Shown: positions 1 through 8,567 of the stretch, piece after piece
Position numbering within the stretch: position 1 is the stretch's first letter
How the letters are laid out: each line of letters opens with the position of its first letter
Source of the DNA: a bacterium
GTDB lineage: Bacteria; Bacillota; Clostridia; Lachnospirales; Lachnospiraceae
DNA: 64,000 nt
NCBI GenBank assembly: GCA_022774325.1
Contig: JALFNN010000073.1
Coordinates: 1-64,000 of the forward strand
Reading direction: 5' to 3'
Notes under the pieces: model-generated
Told to the model about the DNA's origin: nothing
The model's input: the letters and a program-made list of their open reading frames with translations, nothing else
The model's database searches: none
Program-made: the position numbers and the translations under genes

Positions 1-686
1 GCCATTTTCTTTAATCCTTTTTCGTAAATGCTATTTCTAACAAATCCCACCTTTGACATATGATGTCGCCTTCGGTGCTTCTTGTTATACCATCTTGCAA
101 AGGAGCAGATAATGTACCAGTCTAGTGCCTGCATCCATTTTTCATTTGTCTTAGTAAAATAGTAATTCTTCCATCCTATGATTTTAGGATTCAGATTCTT
201 TATTAAATCTTCTTCTTTTGCAACTAGCAGGCTTCGATTGTTTACATTCCTTTTGATTTCTGCTTTCATTTTCTTCATGGCTTTTCTGACCTTTTCCAGT
301 GCCTATTTTGCACTTCTTTTGGGTCTAAAGCCGTAGGAGCATTCTCTAAAGTCAGCTTCGAAAACTGGCTCTATTGCTATCTTTGTAGCCATCTGCACGA
401 TTCTGTCTTTGACCGTTGGTATTCCAAGAGGTCTTTTACTTCCGTCTGGTTTTGGTATCATTACCCGCCTTACTGGGGATGGTTTATATTTGCCATCCAT
501 CAGTTCCTCTTTGATTTCTGTTAGATATTTCTCGATTCCCATCGTTTCAATATCCTCGATTTCGATACCATCCACACCACTGGAACCTTTGTTAGCTTTT
601 ACTCGTTTCCATGCCTCAGAGAGTACATCCTCACGATATAACAAAGGGAACACCGCGTATAGCGGCATTCCCTTGTTATATTTCAC
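1..686 (-). pseudogene. Internally deleted group II intron reverse transcriptase/maturase
   Basis: From a GTG at 686 the frame encodes the N-terminal part of a group II intron-encoded reverse transcriptase: the GVDG motif, the basic IPKPDGSKRPLGIPT block and the ECSYGFRPKRS block of RT domains 2-3. It then meets an in-frame TAG near 303. Past the stop the same frame continues as the C-terminal maturase domain, with a LNPKIIGWKNYY motif and a basic RWYNKKHRRR tail, up to the window edge. The whole palm segment with the catalytic YADD box is missing, so the protein could not reverse transcribe. The stop sits where many relatives have Gln, so both a deletion and a nonsense change seem to have occurred. 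No 5' intron RNA domains fit upstream, because the next gene begins immediately. Family identity is firm; the history is inference. Confidence 0.8.
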
Positions 687-1666
687 ATCTTCTGCATATG
701 TTTGTAAATTGAAATCGTATCATATTCCGGCGCGAAGTCCTTCATTACATTACAAATTCTTTCAATGACCGATACATCTTCCTCCAAATCCTCTGCGATC
801 TGTTCCGGAGATTTATGTTTTTTAAGCTTTTTAGCTATCAATTCAAGTAAGCTTAGTTCTGCACCTTGCTCGATTCCCTGCTCGATTCCCTGCTCAATTC
901 CCTGCTCAATTCCCTGTTTAAGTCCCTGTTTAAGTCCCTCAGCCACTGCTGCTTTTCTCTTCATTTCCAATTCATCCGCAAACCATTCTTCATACAATTC
1001 TCTTAACGCATCACACATAACTTTCCGTTCCTCCTCGATCACTTTTCTGTTTGCCCGAAGAATAATATCCATCACAGCCTGATAATAAACCGATTCCTTC
1101 TTCATCTCATACCGGTCAAGCAGCTCCATGAATTCTTCTTTTTCTTTATAATCGTTCCTTATACTTTTCAACCAGAAATTATCTGTATCGGACAATTCCT
1201 TTGTCACCACTAATTGAATCGGGAACGCTGCTCCTGTCAGATAATATATTCCGCCCTCCTTTTTTACTATGTGCATATGCCATACTTTCTTCAGATGTTC
1301 TAACATCTTCCCTGGATAGGAATGGGCAACAAATGTAATTGTAATTTCTTCCGGATCTATTTCCATTACTTTATCCGTATCTGCCTGATAACGACAGGCA
1401 TACCCAAATACATTATAGAAATCGTTAATACTGAGATAATCTTCCGGCGATTTATATTCAATTATATTGTGCTTCCTGAATATTCGTCCAATATTCTTAC
1501 GAATACGAATTCCGACATCCTTTTTGACAATCAGAACATCTATCTGCATCGGTTTCTTTCCCAGGAGGTGTTCCTCTTCTATTAGCAGATTATCCATATT
1601 TTCCTCAAGTTCAATTCTTAGCGCAGAGGTAAACGCTGAATGCCATTGCAGTTTTACTTCCTGCAT
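683..1666 (-). CDS. Rpn family recombination-promoting nuclease / putative transposase
   Basis: A 327-residue protein with a PD-(D/E)XK nuclease core: Asp43 in MQIDVLIVKK, then Glu70-Tyr-Lys72 in NIIEYKS, followed by the family block DYLSINDFYNVFGYACRY. The second half holds a charged helical region and a low-complexity stretch of repeated GIEQ units at about residues 244-266. This is usual in Rpn/PD-(D/E)XK transposase-like proteins, which are known to nick DNA and raise RecA-independent recombination in E. coli. The start is supported by AAAGGAG six bases upstream of ATG. The stop overlaps the GTG of the maturase fragment (ATGTGA), so the C-terminus may have been set by a recombination junction. 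It may act as a stand-alone nuclease or be a domesticated element. Confidence 0.75.
   Translation of the reverse strand: MQEVKLQWHSAFTSALRIELEENMDNLLIEEEHLLGKKPMQIDVLIVKKDVGIRIRKNIGRIFRKHNIIEYKSPEDYLSINDFYNVFGYACRYQADTDKVMEIDPEEITITFVAHSYPGKMLEHLKKVWHMHIVKKEGGIYYLTGAAFPIQLVVTKELSDTDNFWLKSIRNDYKEKEEFMELLDRYEMKKESVYYQAVMDIILRANRKVIEEERKVMCDALRELYEEWFADELEMKRKAAVAEGLKQGLKQGIEQGIEQGIEQGIEQGAELSLLELIAKKLKKHKSPEQIAEDLEEDVSVIERICNVMKDFAPEYDTISIYKHMQKM
867..938. repeat. 12-bp tandem repeat inside the Rpn-type gene
   Basis: Six consecutive 12-bp units of the type tgctcgattccc, with the last two diverged to tgtttaagtccc. On the coding strand each unit encodes four residues (GIEQ or GLKQ). The unit length is a multiple of three, so slippage changes protein length without breaking the frame. 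Confidence 0.85.
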
Positions 1667-1934
1667 CCATTTCTCCTTTCAGTATATTACACTATTTTTT
1701 TCGTGCGCAATAAAAACAATTAGTTACTTTCATTGCAAACTTTCTTGTGCTTTATACTGGTTTCTCCGCAATGTCACTCTCTAAAATAATGCTTTCCTGA
1801 TTTTTTGATTACATTCAATATAAAAAATAGAACGACCGATGTCAATAGCCTTTTGCCAATCGATAAATAAAGTGATATTTCGATAAAATTCGACGTTTAA
1901 AACAGTCTACCGCCACATTTTAGCGTATGCATGG

Positions 1935-1982
1935 CAAAAAAGATGAGAAGACCTTCACTTTCATGAAACTCTTCTCATCTTC
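1935..1982 (-). terminator. Rho-independent terminator of the nitroreductase gene
   Basis: Arms at 1940-1950 and 1971-1981 (AAGATGAGAAG with its complement) close a 20-base loop. On the minus strand the second arm runs into a T tract at 1935-1940. It lies 28 bases after the nitroreductase stop. The rest of 1667-1934 is AT-rich and I see no gene in it. Confidence 0.75.
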
Positions 1983-2009
1983 TGAAAAGTCATCTACCAA
2001 ATATTCTCT

Positions 2010-2534
2010 CTAGAATTTTTCTCTGTGGATCTTCTCCACCGGAAGTTTATCCAGCTCATATGCTGCTTTTTCTTCGTTCGGTACTCCTACCGTCAGGATG
2101 GCAAGGAGTTTATAGTTCTCCGGATATCCGAGAATATCTCTTACATACTCTTCTGTATCTCTTCCGTCATCTGCTTTACGGAGTCTTCCCTGTACCCAGC
2201 AGCTTCCAAGTCCGAGGGCATGTGCCATCAAGTGCATGTTGCTCATGACTGCTGAACAGTCCTCAATCCATACATCAGAAGCATCACCGTTCCCGACAAC
2301 AACGATCGCGCAAGCTGCTTCTTTCAGCATTTTAACAGAGCCTGCACGGCATCCGGCCATTTTCTGAAGAACTACTTTATCTTCAACTACGATAAAATCC
2401 CATGGCCGAATCGCTTTACCGGATGCGGAAAGCATACCTGCCTGTAAAATTTTTGTGATATCTTCCTCTGACACTGCATCAGCTTTGTAGCTTCTGACAC
2501 TGCGTCTTGTTCTCATAAGTTCCAGTAATTCCAT
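2010..2534 (-). CDS. Nitroreductase family protein
   Basis: A 174-residue FMN-dependent nitroreductase-fold protein. The N-terminus has the family signature RTRRSVRSYK, followed by SASGKAIRPWDFIVVED, a hydrophobic AACAIVVVGN strand and the LMAHALGLGSCWVQ helix-strand that contributes to the flavin site. Enzymes of this family reduce nitro groups, quinones or flavins with NAD(P)H, usually as dimers; the substrate cannot be read from sequence. The length is typical of the short oxygen-insensitive subgroup. It stands alone, with its own near-consensus promoter and terminator, and is divergent from the COG2509 flavoprotein gene. Confidence 0.85.
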   Translation of the reverse strand: MELLELMRTRRSVRSYKADAVSEEDITKILQAGMLSASGKAIRPWDFIVVEDKVVLQKMAGCRAGSVKMLKEAACAIVVVGNGDASDVWIEDCSAVMSNMHLMAHALGLGSCWVQGRLRKADDGRDTEEYVRDILGYPENYKLLAILTVGVPNEEKAAYELDKLPVEKIHREKF

Positions 2535-2604
2535 CGTCTTCTACCTCTCTTCTTATCTTCTAATCTTGCTATTTTAAGATAGTTTGCAGCAATTCTCTCC
2601 TTTA

Positions 2605-2633
2605 ATTTTATTTTCTTATTTCCAAATTGTCAA
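2605..2633 (-). promoter_or_regulatory. Sigma-A promoter for the nitroreductase gene
   Basis: On the minus strand a perfect TTGACA (2628-2633) is separated by 17 bases from TAAAAT (2605-2610). It lies about 70 bases upstream of the nitroreductase ATG. An AATTGT/ACAAT inverted repeat overlaps the -35 and could bind a regulator. Confidence 0.7.
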
Positions 2634-2674
2634 TTTACAATATCGTTTCGATGGTGTAAACTTCTCTCTGGAAT

Positions 2675-2697
2675 CGCTCTATAAATTGTGCTATGAT
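2675..2697 (+). promoter_or_regulatory. Possible extended -10 promoter for the COG2509 gene
   Basis: TGCTATGAT at 2689-2697 is an extended -10 element. The matching -35 is weak. It would give a leader of about 170 bases containing the hairpin at 2751-2791. Confidence 0.35.
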
Positions 2698-2750
2698 AAG
2701 AGCAGAAAAACATATACGACAAATAGGAAATGTTAAGAAGTGACTACATC

Positions 2751-2791
2751 GGAACTCGTATTCTTATCCCCAAAATAAGACTGCGAGTTCC
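2751..2791 (+). other. Strong RNA stem-loop in the leader of the COG2509 gene
   Basis: GGAACTCG pairs with CGAGTTCC, and an inner TCTTAT pairs with ATAAGA around a CCCCAA loop. No clean T tract follows, so it looks more like a leader structure than a terminator. It lies 84 bases before the ATG at 2876. No known riboswitch class was recognised. Confidence 0.5.
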
Positions 2792-2875
2792 TTATGTTAT
2801 TAGGGAAACTGCATATCCTATAAAAAAGTGTCTTCTGTAAATGTTGTACAGACCACATGACGAAAGGAGATCATT

Positions 2876-4246
2876 ATGAAATATGACATTATTATTATCG
2901 GCGCAGGACCGGGGGGAATTTTTTCTGCATATGAATTAGTAAAGCAGAATGCCGATTTAAAGATTGCCGTATTTGAGCTGGGCAACCCGCTCGAAAAACG
3001 GCGCTGCCCAATCGACGGCGAAAAAGTAAAATCCTGCATAAACTGCAAAACGTGTGCAATCATGAGCGGTTTTGGCGGTGCAGGTGCATTTTCTGATGGA
3101 AAATACAATATTACCAATGATTTTGGCGGTACACTCTACGAACATATCGGGCGCAAAAAGGCAATCGAGTTGATGGAATATGTAGATGAAATCAACGTAA
3201 CACACGGCGGAGAGGGAACGCGTATGTACTCCACAGCCGGAACCCGATTCAAAAAGCTCTGCATGCAGAACAAACTGAATCTTCTGAATGCTTCTGTCCG
3301 TCATCTGGGAACCGACATCAATTATGTGGTTCTGGAAAACCTTTACGCTGAACTGAAAGATAAGGTTGAATTCCGCTTCAATTATCAGGTTGACCGCCTT
3401 GAGATGGCAGACGGAGGTTATCGCGTATACTGCGGCGAACAGTTTGACGACTGCGAAAAATGTATTGTATCCGTAGGTAGAAGCGGTAGCAAATGGATGG
3501 AAAAAGTCTGTCGCGAAATGAAAATACCGACCAGCTCCAACCGCGTTGATATCGGTGTGCGTGTGGAAATTCCGGCTGAAATCTTCTCTCACCTGACCGA
3601 CGAACTCTACGAAAGCAAGATCGTATACCGCACTGAGAAATTCGAGGACAATGTCCGTACCTTCTGCATGAATCCGAACGGAATCGTCGTAAATGAAAAT
3701 ACAAAAGGAATCGTGACCGTAAACGGACACAGTTATGAAGATCCCGCAAAGCAGACAGAGAACACAAACTTCGCCCTGCTTGTTTCCAAGCATTTCTCTG
3801 AGCCATTTAAAGACAGCAACGGATACGGAGAAAGTATTGCCCGTCTGTCAAATATGTTGGGCGGCGGCGTGATCGTACAGCGTTTCGGGGATCTGATCCG
3901 AGGAAGACGAAGCAATGAGAAACGAATCGAAGAAGGACTGGTGCGCCCGACACTCGCCGCAACTCCGGGAGATTTGAGTCTGGTACTGCCGAAACGAATC
4001 CTTGACGGAATCATCGAGATGATCTATGCTCTGGATAAGATTGCACCGGGTACCGCGAATGATGATACCCTTCTCTACGGCGTAGAAGTTAAGTTTTATA
4101 ACATGGAAGTGGATATTGACGAAAACCTGGAAACGCCATACAAAGGACTGTATGTGATCGGTGACGGAAGCGGTGTGACCCATTCCCTGTCCCACGCATC
4201 CGCAAGCGGGGTGTATGTGGCAAGGCATATTACGGGAACGGCTTAA
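2876..4246 (+). CDS. NAD(P)/FAD-dependent oxidoreductase, COG2509 type
   Basis: A 456-residue flavoprotein. A dinucleotide-binding motif GAGPGG opens the protein (residues 8-13), followed by a long Cys-rich segment (RRCPIDGEKVKSC then CKTC) and FGGAGAFSDGKYN, which are hallmarks of this uncharacterised dehydrogenase family. The C-terminus has the second FAD-contact motif GLYVIGDGSGVTHSLSHAS. The reaction is unknown; the family is common in anaerobic Firmicutes and is predicted to be a soluble oxidoreductase. AAAGGAG lies just before the ATG. It is monocistronic, between a leader hairpin and a bidirectional terminator. Confidence 0.85.
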   Translation: MKYDIIIIGAGPGGIFSAYELVKQNADLKIAVFELGNPLEKRRCPIDGEKVKSCINCKTCAIMSGFGGAGAFSDGKYNITNDFGGTLYEHIGRKKAIELMEYVDEINVTHGGEGTRMYSTAGTRFKKLCMQNKLNLLNASVRHLGTDINYVVLENLYAELKDKVEFRFNYQVDRLEMADGGYRVYCGEQFDDCEKCIVSVGRSGSKWMEKVCREMKIPTSSNRVDIGVRVEIPAEIFSHLTDELYESKIVYRTEKFEDNVRTFCMNPNGIVVNENTKGIVTVNGHSYEDPAKQTENTNFALLVSKHFSEPFKDSNGYGESIARLSNMLGGGVIVQRFGDLIRGRRSNEKRIEEGLVRPTLAATPGDLSLVLPKRILDGIIEMIYALDKIAPGTANDDTLLYGVEVKFYNMEVDIDENLETPYKGLYVIGDGSGVTHSLSHASASGVYVARHITGTA

Positions 4247-4286
4247 AAAGCAAAAACTTATAGCAACTTCAATAAAAACCACAATC

Positions 4287-4326
4287 AAAAAGGGATGCAT
4301 TTTACCCAAAGCAGCATCCCTTTTTC
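4287..4326. terminator. Bidirectional terminator between COG2509 and Uma2 genes
   Basis: AAAAAGGGATGC (4287-4298) pairs with GCATCCCTTTTT (4313-4324). There are A and T tracts on both sides, so it can end the plus-strand flavoprotein transcript and the minus-strand Uma2 transcript that converge here. Confidence 0.85.
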
Positions 4327-4343
4327 TTACCTATTTTATAATT

Positions 4344-4883
4344 TCAAATAACATTCGAAAAATCCATTTCAAAATCTTCAAATATTCCAGCCTTCACCAT
4401 ATCCGAGAAAGAAAATTCTTTTACGTCATCATTCTGGAAATTGTACACCGTAATTCTGTTTCTCTGTCTATCAACGATCCAATATTCCCTGACCCCAGCC
4501 GTTCGATACTTGAACAATTTTATCATATAATCCATACGCTGGCTCCCTTGCGAAGCAACTTCGATAATCCAGTCCGGTGCTCCCAGGCAGCCTTTTTCGT
4601 TCAATTTATTTCTATCACAGATAACAGCAATATCCGGCTCAACATAATTTTTATCATTTTCATTCAAAAATACGGCAAACGGCGCAATATATGGCTTACA
4701 TGATCTATGATTGGAACGTATATAATTTGAAATTTCTCTGTATAGTTCCCCGACTATTTCCTGATGTTGTCTATTCGGAGGCGCCATCATATAAATCTGC
4801 CCATCAATCAATTCCGCCCTCTGCCCTTCCGGTAAATTGTAAATATCTTCAATCGTATAGATCTTTTCACTCGCTAATGCCAT
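4344..4883 (-). CDS. Uma2 family (DUF820) restriction-endonuclease-fold protein
   Basis: A 179-residue single-domain protein of the Uma2/DUF820 family, which has a PD-(D/E)XK nuclease fold. Visible family motifs are PEGQRAELIDGQIYMM at the N-terminus, VEPDIAV (Asp84), PDWIIEVAS (Glu108) and IKLFKYRTAGVREYWIVD. The acidic residues and downstream Lys fit the nuclease active-site pattern. The biological role is unknown; such genes are often present in several copies and near mobile elements. It follows the DUF554 gene by 24 bases on the same strand and has no promoter of its own that I could find, so it is probably co-transcribed. Confidence 0.85.
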   Translation of the reverse strand: MALASEKIYTIEDIYNLPEGQRAELIDGQIYMMAPPNRQHQEIVGELYREISNYIRSNHRSCKPYIAPFAVFLNENDKNYVEPDIAVICDRNKLNEKGCLGAPDWIIEVASQGSQRMDYMIKLFKYRTAGVREYWIVDRQRNRITVYNFQNDDVKEFSFSDMVKAGIFEDFEMDFSNVI

Positions 4884-4907
4884 ACCATATCCTCACTTTC
4901 CATGCCA

Positions 4908-5639
4908 TCAACTGACAAACGGCATAATATATGTAACCCATATCCAACTGCAGGGCATAACAAGTATCATCGCAGGTATCATATCCGCTGTCGGAAACAT
5001 TTTCACTTTAATCATACGAAAACCTGTAGCAAGAAGAAGGAATCCGCCGCAGGCCTTGAAATCATTGATCATTGCAGGCGTCGTCAGTGGATAGATGATC
5101 CCTGCCAACAAAAATATCAAAAAGAAAATGAGAAACTGCGGAATTGCAATAACGGCCACCACGCCTCCCAGAATGCAGGCAAAAATCAAAGCCGTGAAAA
5201 AATCCAAAATCGATTTTGCTATCAAAATGCTGTGATCGCCGTTCATACCTGAAATAATGGAACCATATATACCGGTTCCGCTGGCGCAGAACAAAACGAT
5301 TACCGTGACAAGCGTATCTTCAAATTCCTTTTCCGATAACCCATGATTTCCGGATTTCATAAACTTTCCGATGATCGTTTCCATTCCTTTTGACGCTTTG
5401 TTAATCTTCTCTCCAAGATGTATGAGCAATCCGAACGATGTTCCAAAAATCACTGCAAAAATAACTGCGGGCATGTTCTCCATCAGTGCAATTGAGCTGA
5501 TGCCCATCCCCATAGCGCAAATGCCGAAGATCATATTTAACTTTTCTTTGAAATCAGCTGAGAGTCTGTTTCCCGCTATCATCCCCACAATACCGCCAAC
5601 GATCACAGAAAGTGAATTGGCAATAATTCCGATTGGCAT
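4908..5639 (-). CDS. DUF554 family membrane protein
   Basis: A 243-residue polytopic membrane protein of the DUF554 (YdfK-like) family. The start is taken at the ATG at 5639, preceded by AAGGAGG with good spacing; an upstream in-frame ATG would add 24 residues unlike the family. The N-terminus MPIGIIANSLSVIVGGIVG is the characteristic first helix with glycine spacing. Later hydrophobic stretches (ALIFACILGGVVAVIAIP, FLIFFLIFLLAGIIYP) give about seven segments, and TTPAMINDFKACGG is a conserved loop. Function is unknown; a transport role is often assumed. It has a strong promoter and probably leads into the Uma2 gene. Confidence 0.85.
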   Translation of the reverse strand: MPIGIIANSLSVIVGGIVGMIAGNRLSADFKEKLNMIFGICAMGMGISSIALMENMPAVIFAVIFGTSFGLLIHLGEKINKASKGMETIIGKFMKSGNHGLSEKEFEDTLVTVIVLFCASGTGIYGSIISGMNGDHSILIAKSILDFFTALIFACILGGVVAVIAIPQFLIFFLIFLLAGIIYPLTTPAMINDFKACGGFLLLATGFRMIKVKMFPTADMIPAMILVMPCSWIWVTYIMPFVS

Positions 5640-5687
5640 ATACGTTCCTCCTTCCTGTTTCCACACTGAATATGCAACTCTAAATTC

Positions 5688-5716
5688 ATGATAACAAACC
5701 TTTCTTTTCAAATCAA
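5688..5716 (-). promoter_or_regulatory. Sigma-A promoter for the DUF554-Uma2 unit
   Basis: TTGATT (5711-5716), a 17-base spacer and TATCAT (5688-5693) on the minus strand, 49 bases upstream of the DUF554 ATG. Confidence 0.65.
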
Positions 5717-5753
5717 GTAATCAGATCAAGCAATCATATCCAGAATCATTTTC

Positions 5754-6989
5754 CTATCGCATCACATACCCTCTGTACTCCGTAGGAGTCATTCCGACAA
5801 GCTTTTTGAAAGTTTTCGTAAAGTAACAAAGATCCGGAATTCCGCAATACGCCGCCACCGTCTGAATCTGCATATTGGTAGAGTTAAGCAGAAAGATTGC
5901 CTGGTCAATCCTCTTTCTTGTCACGTATTCTGTCAGGGTGAGACCGGTCTCTTTCTTAAACAGGGTTGACAGATAACTGGGATTCACTTCCAGAAGCCGT
6001 GCCTGCCTGCTGAGGCTTAAGTCCGCGGCCAGATCGGAATCAATATTGATCATCACCCTTCTTATAACAGGAGAATATCCCCGAAGAGAATGATTCTTTA
6101 CAAGAAGTGTATATTTTCTCACCATCTCTTTCATCAGCAAAGTCACCCCTTTTTCGGAAGTCTGAAGTTCGATTTTCTTTGCGAACTCCGCTGAGACTTT
6201 GTCGATATGGAATGGATGTACCGCGCAATTTTCCACCGTTTTTCTCAAGAGCGTGTTTGTGATGATCGCATAATTCTTGGCATTTCGTGTCCGGTCCGCC
6301 ACCCGCTGTTCTACCGTCTGCAGGTTGATCCGGCCAAGATACATCTCGATCTTATGGAGCTGTCCTTTTGCAACTGCCTGAAGCATTTCATTTTCTGACA
6401 GATATTTTTCTTCCAGATTCTTCATTTTCATCTGCAGTTCATCCGGAGCTATGAAAACCTTCTCCCTCTTCCCGGCATCAGGAAGGATCTCCGCTCCTCC
6501 GATTAACTCCTGCATTGTAAATGCATCCCTGGATCCCCAGATATTTTCCGCAAACACATTTACCAACATAAAAAGCGTGCTGGAATCCACCACGATCGGA
6601 ACAGATTCATAACAGTCCTTAAATGCCGGATAGAGACTGGATGAAACATGAAATTCCTGCGCTTTATTTAAGATTGCATCTTCGGTCCACGGGTTCATCG
6701 TATAAGGTCCGATGACCATATAAGACGGCACTTCGGTGTCCGGAAGCAGCATGATGATAAAATTAAACAGAAATTCATCAAACACTTTGTAAATCGTGTT
6801 TGGCTTGCAGGAAGAGAAAAAACGATACACATATTTTTCATAATCGATCAGCTGAAACACAATTTTGCGTATTCCGCCTGCCATTTCTTCCACTTCCCCA
6901 TACGGCTTTTTGAAAATCCTGACTTCAAGCTGCATATTTTCCATGATATCTGTAAAAAATTTTAGAGTAGCATCGTATTTCATTCTCAT
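5754..6989 (-). CDS. AraC family transcriptional regulator of the adjacent sugar-use genes
   Basis: About 411 residues. The C-terminal 100 residues form a two-HTH AraC domain: DLAADLSLSRQARLLEVNPSYLS, then FKKETGLTLTEYVTRKRIDQA and the closing YFTKTFKKLVGMTPTEYR signature. The N-terminal two thirds is a sensor-type region without a motif I can name. GGAAGG precedes two possible ATGs (6989 and 6983), and an upstream in-frame ATG at 7001 is also possible, so the start is uncertain by a few codons. It is divergent from the MFS transporter and GH2 genes with a 168-base shared intergenic region, the usual arrangement for an AraC-type local activator. The inducer is probably a glycoside or its sugar; that part is inference. 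Confidence 0.85.
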   Translation of the reverse strand: MRMKYDATLKFFTDIMENMQLEVRIFKKPYGEVEEMAGGIRKIVFQLIDYEKYVYRFFSSCKPNTIYKVFDEFLFNFIIMLLPDTEVPSYMVIGPYTMNPWTEDAILNKAQEFHVSSSLYPAFKDCYESVPIVVDSSTLFMLVNVFAENIWGSRDAFTMQELIGGAEILPDAGKREKVFIAPDELQMKMKNLEEKYLSENEMLQAVAKGQLHKIEMYLGRINLQTVEQRVADRTRNAKNYAIITNTLLRKTVENCAVHPFHIDKVSAEFAKKIELQTSEKGVTLLMKEMVRKYTLLVKNHSLRGYSPVIRRVMINIDSDLAADLSLSRQARLLEVNPSYLSTLFKKETGLTLTEYVTRKRIDQAIFLLNSTNMQIQTVAAYCGIPDLCYFTKTFKKLVGMTPTEYRGYVMR

Positions 6990-7103
6990 TCTTCCTTCCA
7001 TATTTTGTCTTACATTCCAATTATTGTATATATTTTATTATTTTTAAACATAATATAAAAATATTACAAATTCAGCAAAAATATTTCTCACTGGAATTTC
7101 GGA

Positions 7104-7117
7104 TATCCTTTAGGATA
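7104..7117. promoter_or_regulatory. Palindrome in the AraC/MFS divergent region
   Basis: TATCCTTTAGGATA is an inverted repeat with 5-bp arms, 41 bases upstream of the transporter ATG. It could be an operator for the AraC regulator, but AraC proteins usually bind direct repeats, so this is tentative. Confidence 0.25.
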
Positions 7118-7157
7118 AGCATTACAAATAAATCTTTAAACAAAGGAGAGAAAACGA

Positions 7158-8555
7158 ATGAGCAAAGAAAAACAGATTCGTCCCTTTGGCTGGCGGGACA
7201 AGGTCGGCTACCTGATCGGTAACCTCGGTAACGACTTCACATTCACATTTGCCAGTGTATTTTTGATGGTGTTCTACACAAAAGTACTTGGAATCAGCCC
7301 GGGGCTTGTAGGAACCCTGTTTGTTGTAGCAAGGGTCGTTGATGCATTTACCGATGTAACGATGGGGCGTATTGCCGACAAGGCAAAGCCTGCAAAGGAC
7401 GGTAAATTCAAACCGTGGCTGCGCCGTATGTGCGGACCGGTGGCACTTGCCAGTTTCCTGATGTATCAGACTTCCATGGCCAACGCGCCGATGACGCTGC
7501 GCATCGTCTATATGTTTGCCACCTACCTTCTCTGGGGCAGCATTTTTTACACCGCGATCAATATTCCTTACGGTTCCATGGCTTCTCTGATCAGTCCGGA
7601 AGCAGATGACCGTGCAGCGCTTTCTACCTTCCGAAGCCTTGGTTCTGTAGTCGCAAATATTGCTGTGGGCATCGGCGCTCCGGCCATTTTGTATGCTTCC
7701 GACGCGGCAGGGAATCAGATTGTAAAAGGCGAACTTTTCCCGATCGTTGCCCTTGTATTTTCTATTCTTTCTATTGCCAGCTACCTCGTCTGTTATTTTA
7801 TGACAACAGAGCGTGTAAAAGCTGTTCCTGCAGAGAATGTAAAGCAGGTGGGATTTATTGATACGGTAAAAACATTGGTCACCAACCGCGCACTGATTGG
7901 TATTGTCATCGCTTCCATCTGTATCCTTGCAGCCCAGATCCTGAATCAGTCCATCAACCAATATCTGTTCATCGATTATTTCAAGGACAAGAGCGGCGTG
8001 ATGGTCATGAATGCAGTCAGCATGCTGCCCGGTATCATTCTGGCACCGGTCGCTGTCCCGCTCAGCCGTAAGTTCGGGAAGAAAGAACTTGGAATCTTCG
8101 GAAGTCTCAGCGGCGCGATTGCCTGTTTCCTGCTGTTTATTATGCGAACCAAGTCCATGTGGACTTACATTATCATCAATGTCATCGGTTTCCTTGGATT
8201 CGGTGTGTTCAACCTGATCATGTGGGCCTTCATCACCGACATCATCGACGACCAGGAAATCCGCACCGGAAGCCGCGAGGACGGAACCGTTTATGCAGTA
8301 TATTCCTTTGCGCGTAAGCTGGGACAGGCCGTTGCCGGAGGGCTTGGAGGATGGGCTCTCGGATGGATCGGATTCGATTCTGCGGCCCAAGTGCAGACCG
8401 AAGCTGTTGTACAGGGTATTTACAATATTGCAACCTTGATTCCTGCTGTATTATACCTAATTGTAGGACTCAGCTTGATCTTCATCTATCCGCTGGGCAA
8501 GAAAAAAGTACTGGAAAACATCGAGATTCTAAAGGCGAAACAAAGCGCCAATTAG
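7158..8555 (+). CDS. GPH-type sugar/glycoside:cation symporter (MFS)
   Basis: A 465-residue integral membrane protein of the glycoside-pentoside-hexuronide:cation symporter family (relatives include MelB and UidB). Evidence: the N-terminal FGWRDKVGYLIGNLGNDFTF, a cytoplasmic loop VVDAFTDVTMGRIADKAK matching the family D-x(4)-G-x-x-x-D motif, KFKPWLRR, and about twelve hydrophobic segments. It should import a glycoside or uronide with H+ or Na+. A GGAG site (caaaggagagaaaacg) precedes the ATG. The GH2 gene starts 12 bases downstream with its own GGAGG, so the two form an operon that imports and cleaves the same substrate, likely controlled by the divergent AraC regulator. Confidence 0.87.
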   Translation: MSKEKQIRPFGWRDKVGYLIGNLGNDFTFTFASVFLMVFYTKVLGISPGLVGTLFVVARVVDAFTDVTMGRIADKAKPAKDGKFKPWLRRMCGPVALASFLMYQTSMANAPMTLRIVYMFATYLLWGSIFYTAINIPYGSMASLISPEADDRAALSTFRSLGSVVANIAVGIGAPAILYASDAAGNQIVKGELFPIVALVFSILSIASYLVCYFMTTERVKAVPAENVKQVGFIDTVKTLVTNRALIGIVIASICILAAQILNQSINQYLFIDYFKDKSGVMVMNAVSMLPGIILAPVAVPLSRKFGKKELGIFGSLSGAIACFLLFIMRTKSMWTYIIINVIGFLGFGVFNLIMWAFITDIIDDQEIRTGSREDGTVYAVYSFARKLGQAVAGGLGGWALGWIGFDSAAQVQTEAVVQGIYNIATLIPAVLYLIVGLSLIFIYPLGKKKVLENIEILKAKQSAN

Positions 8556-8567
8556 GAGGAATATAAC

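Noticed and set aside
867-938. Possible CRISPR-like repeat.
   Set aside because: It is a short in-frame coding repeat without unique spacers.
7122-8390. A long open frame on the minus strand opposite the MFS gene.
   Set aside because: It lies wholly within the well-supported transporter gene, has no ribosome site or family motifs, and its composition matches an antisense shadow.
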